Positions 62,301 to 64,000 of a stretch of DNA of 64,000 nucleotides are shown piece after piece. Each line of letters starts with the position of its first letter. Within the stretch, counting starts at the first letter, position 1. The position numbers were made by a program, and so were the translations under genes. Source of the stretch: Serripes groenlandicus (Eukaryota > Mollusca > Bivalvia > Cardiida > Cardiidae). The DNA lies in contig JASEVX010000006.1 in assembly GCA_031761405.1 (NCBI GenBank), positions 31,800,117 to 31,864,116 on the forward strand, given 5' to 3'. The notes beneath the pieces were generated by a model. That model was not told the DNA's origin. It made no database searches and saw only the letters and a program-made list of their open reading frames with translations.

Positions 62301-64000
62301 CGGACATTTTTATACGTATATGGTATACCAGATTGACATTGTAGTAATGTGTACGGTTATAGCTCACTTAATGTTGACTCTAACTTGTAACTGGACTGAT
62401 TCTTTCTACGGACATTTTTATACGTATATGGTATACCAGATTGACACTGTAGTAATGTGTACGGTTATAGCTCACTTAATGTTGACTCTAACTTGTAACT
62501 GGACTGATTCTTTCTACGGACATTTTTATACGTATATGGTATACCAGATTGACACTGTAGTAATGTGTACGGTTATAGCTCACTTAATGTTGACTCTAAC
62601 TTGTAACTGGACTGATTCTTTCTACGGACATTTTTATACGTATATGGTATACCAGATTGACATTGTAGTAATGTGTACGGTTATAGCTCACTTAATGTTG
62701 ACTCTAACTTGTAACTGGACTGATTCTTTCTACGGACATTTTTATACGTATATGGTATACCAGATTGACATTGTAGTAATGTGTACGGTTATAGCTCACT
62801 TAATGTTGACTCTAATTTGTAACTGGACTGATTCTTTCTACGGACATTTTTATACGTATATGGTATACCAGATTGACACTGTAGTAATGTGTACGGTTAT
62901 AGCTCACTTAATGTTGACTCTAACTTGTAACTGGACTGATTCTTTCTACGGACATTTTTATACGTATATGGTATACCAGATTGACACTGTAGTAATGTGT
63001 ACGGTTATAGCTCACTTAATGTTGACTCTAACTTGTAACTGGACTGATTCTTTCTACGGACATTTGTATACGTATATGGTATACCAGATTGACACTGTAG
63101 TAATGTGTACGGTTATAGCTCACTTAATGTTGACTCTAACTTGTAACTGGACTGATTCTTTCTACGGACATTTTTATACGTATATGGTATACCAGATTGA
63201 CACTGTAGTAATGTGTACGGTTATAGCTCACTCAATGTTGACTCTAACTTGTAACTGGACTGATTCTTTCTACGGACATTTTTATACGTATATGGTATAC
63301 CAGATTGACATTGTAGTAATGTGTACGGTTATAGCTCACTTAATGTTGACTCTAATTTGTAACTGAACTGATTCTTTCTACGGACATTTTTATACGTATA
63401 TGGTATACCAGATTGACACTGTAGTAATGTGTACGGTTATAGCTCACTTAATATTGACTCTAACTTGTAACTGGACTGATTCTTTCTACGGACATTTTTA
63501 TACGTATATGGTATACCAGATTGACACTCTAGTAATGTGTACGGTTATAGCTCACTTAATGTTGACTCTAACTTGTAACTGGACTGATTCTTTCTACGGA
63601 CATTTTTATACGTATATGGTATACCAGATTGACACTGTAGTAATGTGTACGGTTATAGCTCACTTAATGTTGACTCTAACTTGTAACTGGACTGATTCTT
63701 TCTACGGACATTTTTATACGAATATGGTATACCAGATTGACACTGTAGTAATGTGTACGGTTATATCTCACTTAATGTTGACTCTAACTTGTAACTGGAC
63801 TGATTTCTTCTACGGACATTTTTATACGTATATGGTATACCATATTGACACTGTAGTAATGTGTACGGTTATAGCTCACTTAATGTTGACTCTAACTTGT
63901 AACTGGACTGATTCTTTCTACGGACATTTTTATACGAATATGGTATACCAGATTGACACTGTAGTAATGTGTACGGTTATATCTCACTTAATGTTGACTC
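59395..64000 (+). repeat. 108-bp satellite, ~42 units, open at the window end
   Basis: Unit tatacgtatatggtatacca + gattgacactgtagtaatgt + gtacggttatagctcactta + atgttgactctaacttgtaa + ctggactgattctttctacg + gacatttt. Since 108 = 3 x 36, an open frame of 1320 codons runs 59404-63366 and ends by a single G-to-A change (TGG to TGA). It is a satellite, not a gene: synonymous and non-synonymous variants occur alike, and no independent start, splice or domain is seen. Confidence 0.95.

Noticed and set aside
59404..63366. 1320-codon open frame with a 36-residue repeat including hydrophobic stretches
   Set aside because: It coincides exactly with the 108-bp satellite, whose length is a multiple of three. 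The pattern continues past the stop, and variants are not biased to synonymous sites.

Overview
This is non-bacterial DNA: coding exons are short and separated by GT-AG introns, gene density is low, and dispersed and tandem repeats fill most of the window. The repeat types suggest a bivalve mollusc or close relative: tRNA-headed SINEs with a tail resembling the molluscan Meta-domain, TTAA-flanked palindromic MITEs, and mobile elements with a tandem-repeat core resembling oyster pearl elements. The species cannot be named from sequence alone.

Three protein-coding loci are supported. (1) 2495-2984 (+) is the 3'-terminal coding exon of an unidentified gene that enters from the left. (2) About 4258-24191 (-) is a HAUS4 gene (augmin complex, microtubule branching in the spindle). 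I pieced it together from eight short exons plus a tentative four-base first coding exon; splice phases agree throughout and the product is about 348 residues. It is convergent with the first gene. (3) 54170-58370 (+) is a three-exon DEG/ENaC sodium-channel subunit of about 501 residues. A 5'-truncated LINE lies at 27955-29280 (-).

Layout: 1-2300, dispersed repeats with a ~143-bp tandem core. 2.5-24.2 kb, the terminal exon and HAUS4, whose introns are packed with nested MITEs, SINEs and tandem-core elements. 24.2-30.6 kb, sparse DNA with the LINE and two SINEs. 30.7-32.3 kb, a 46-bp minisatellite. 34.5-36.2 kb, a tandem cluster of palindromic elements. 37.3-40.7 kb, a 47-bp minisatellite. 42.3-43.8 kb, an 84-bp satellite grown from a MITE end. 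44.4-44.9 kb, an 11-bp repeat. 46.3-49.6 kb, a 44-bp minisatellite. 49.9-51.7 kb, a 101-bp satellite that looks derived from a SINE tail. 52.0-52.4 kb, a 40-bp repeat. 54.2-58.4 kb, the channel gene. 59.4-64.0 kb, a 108-bp satellite running off the window.

The main theme is conversion of mobile elements into satellites: one array comes from a MITE end, one from a SINE tail, and the 108-bp satellite has exactly one inverted monomer lying inside a MITE. Nested insertions give a relative history: TTAA MITEs are hosts, and tandem-core elements, SINEs and palindromic elements landed in them later. The long open frames over the satellites arise because 84 and 108 are multiples of three; I do not call them genes. 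No CRISPR array, rRNA or functional tRNA gene was seen.
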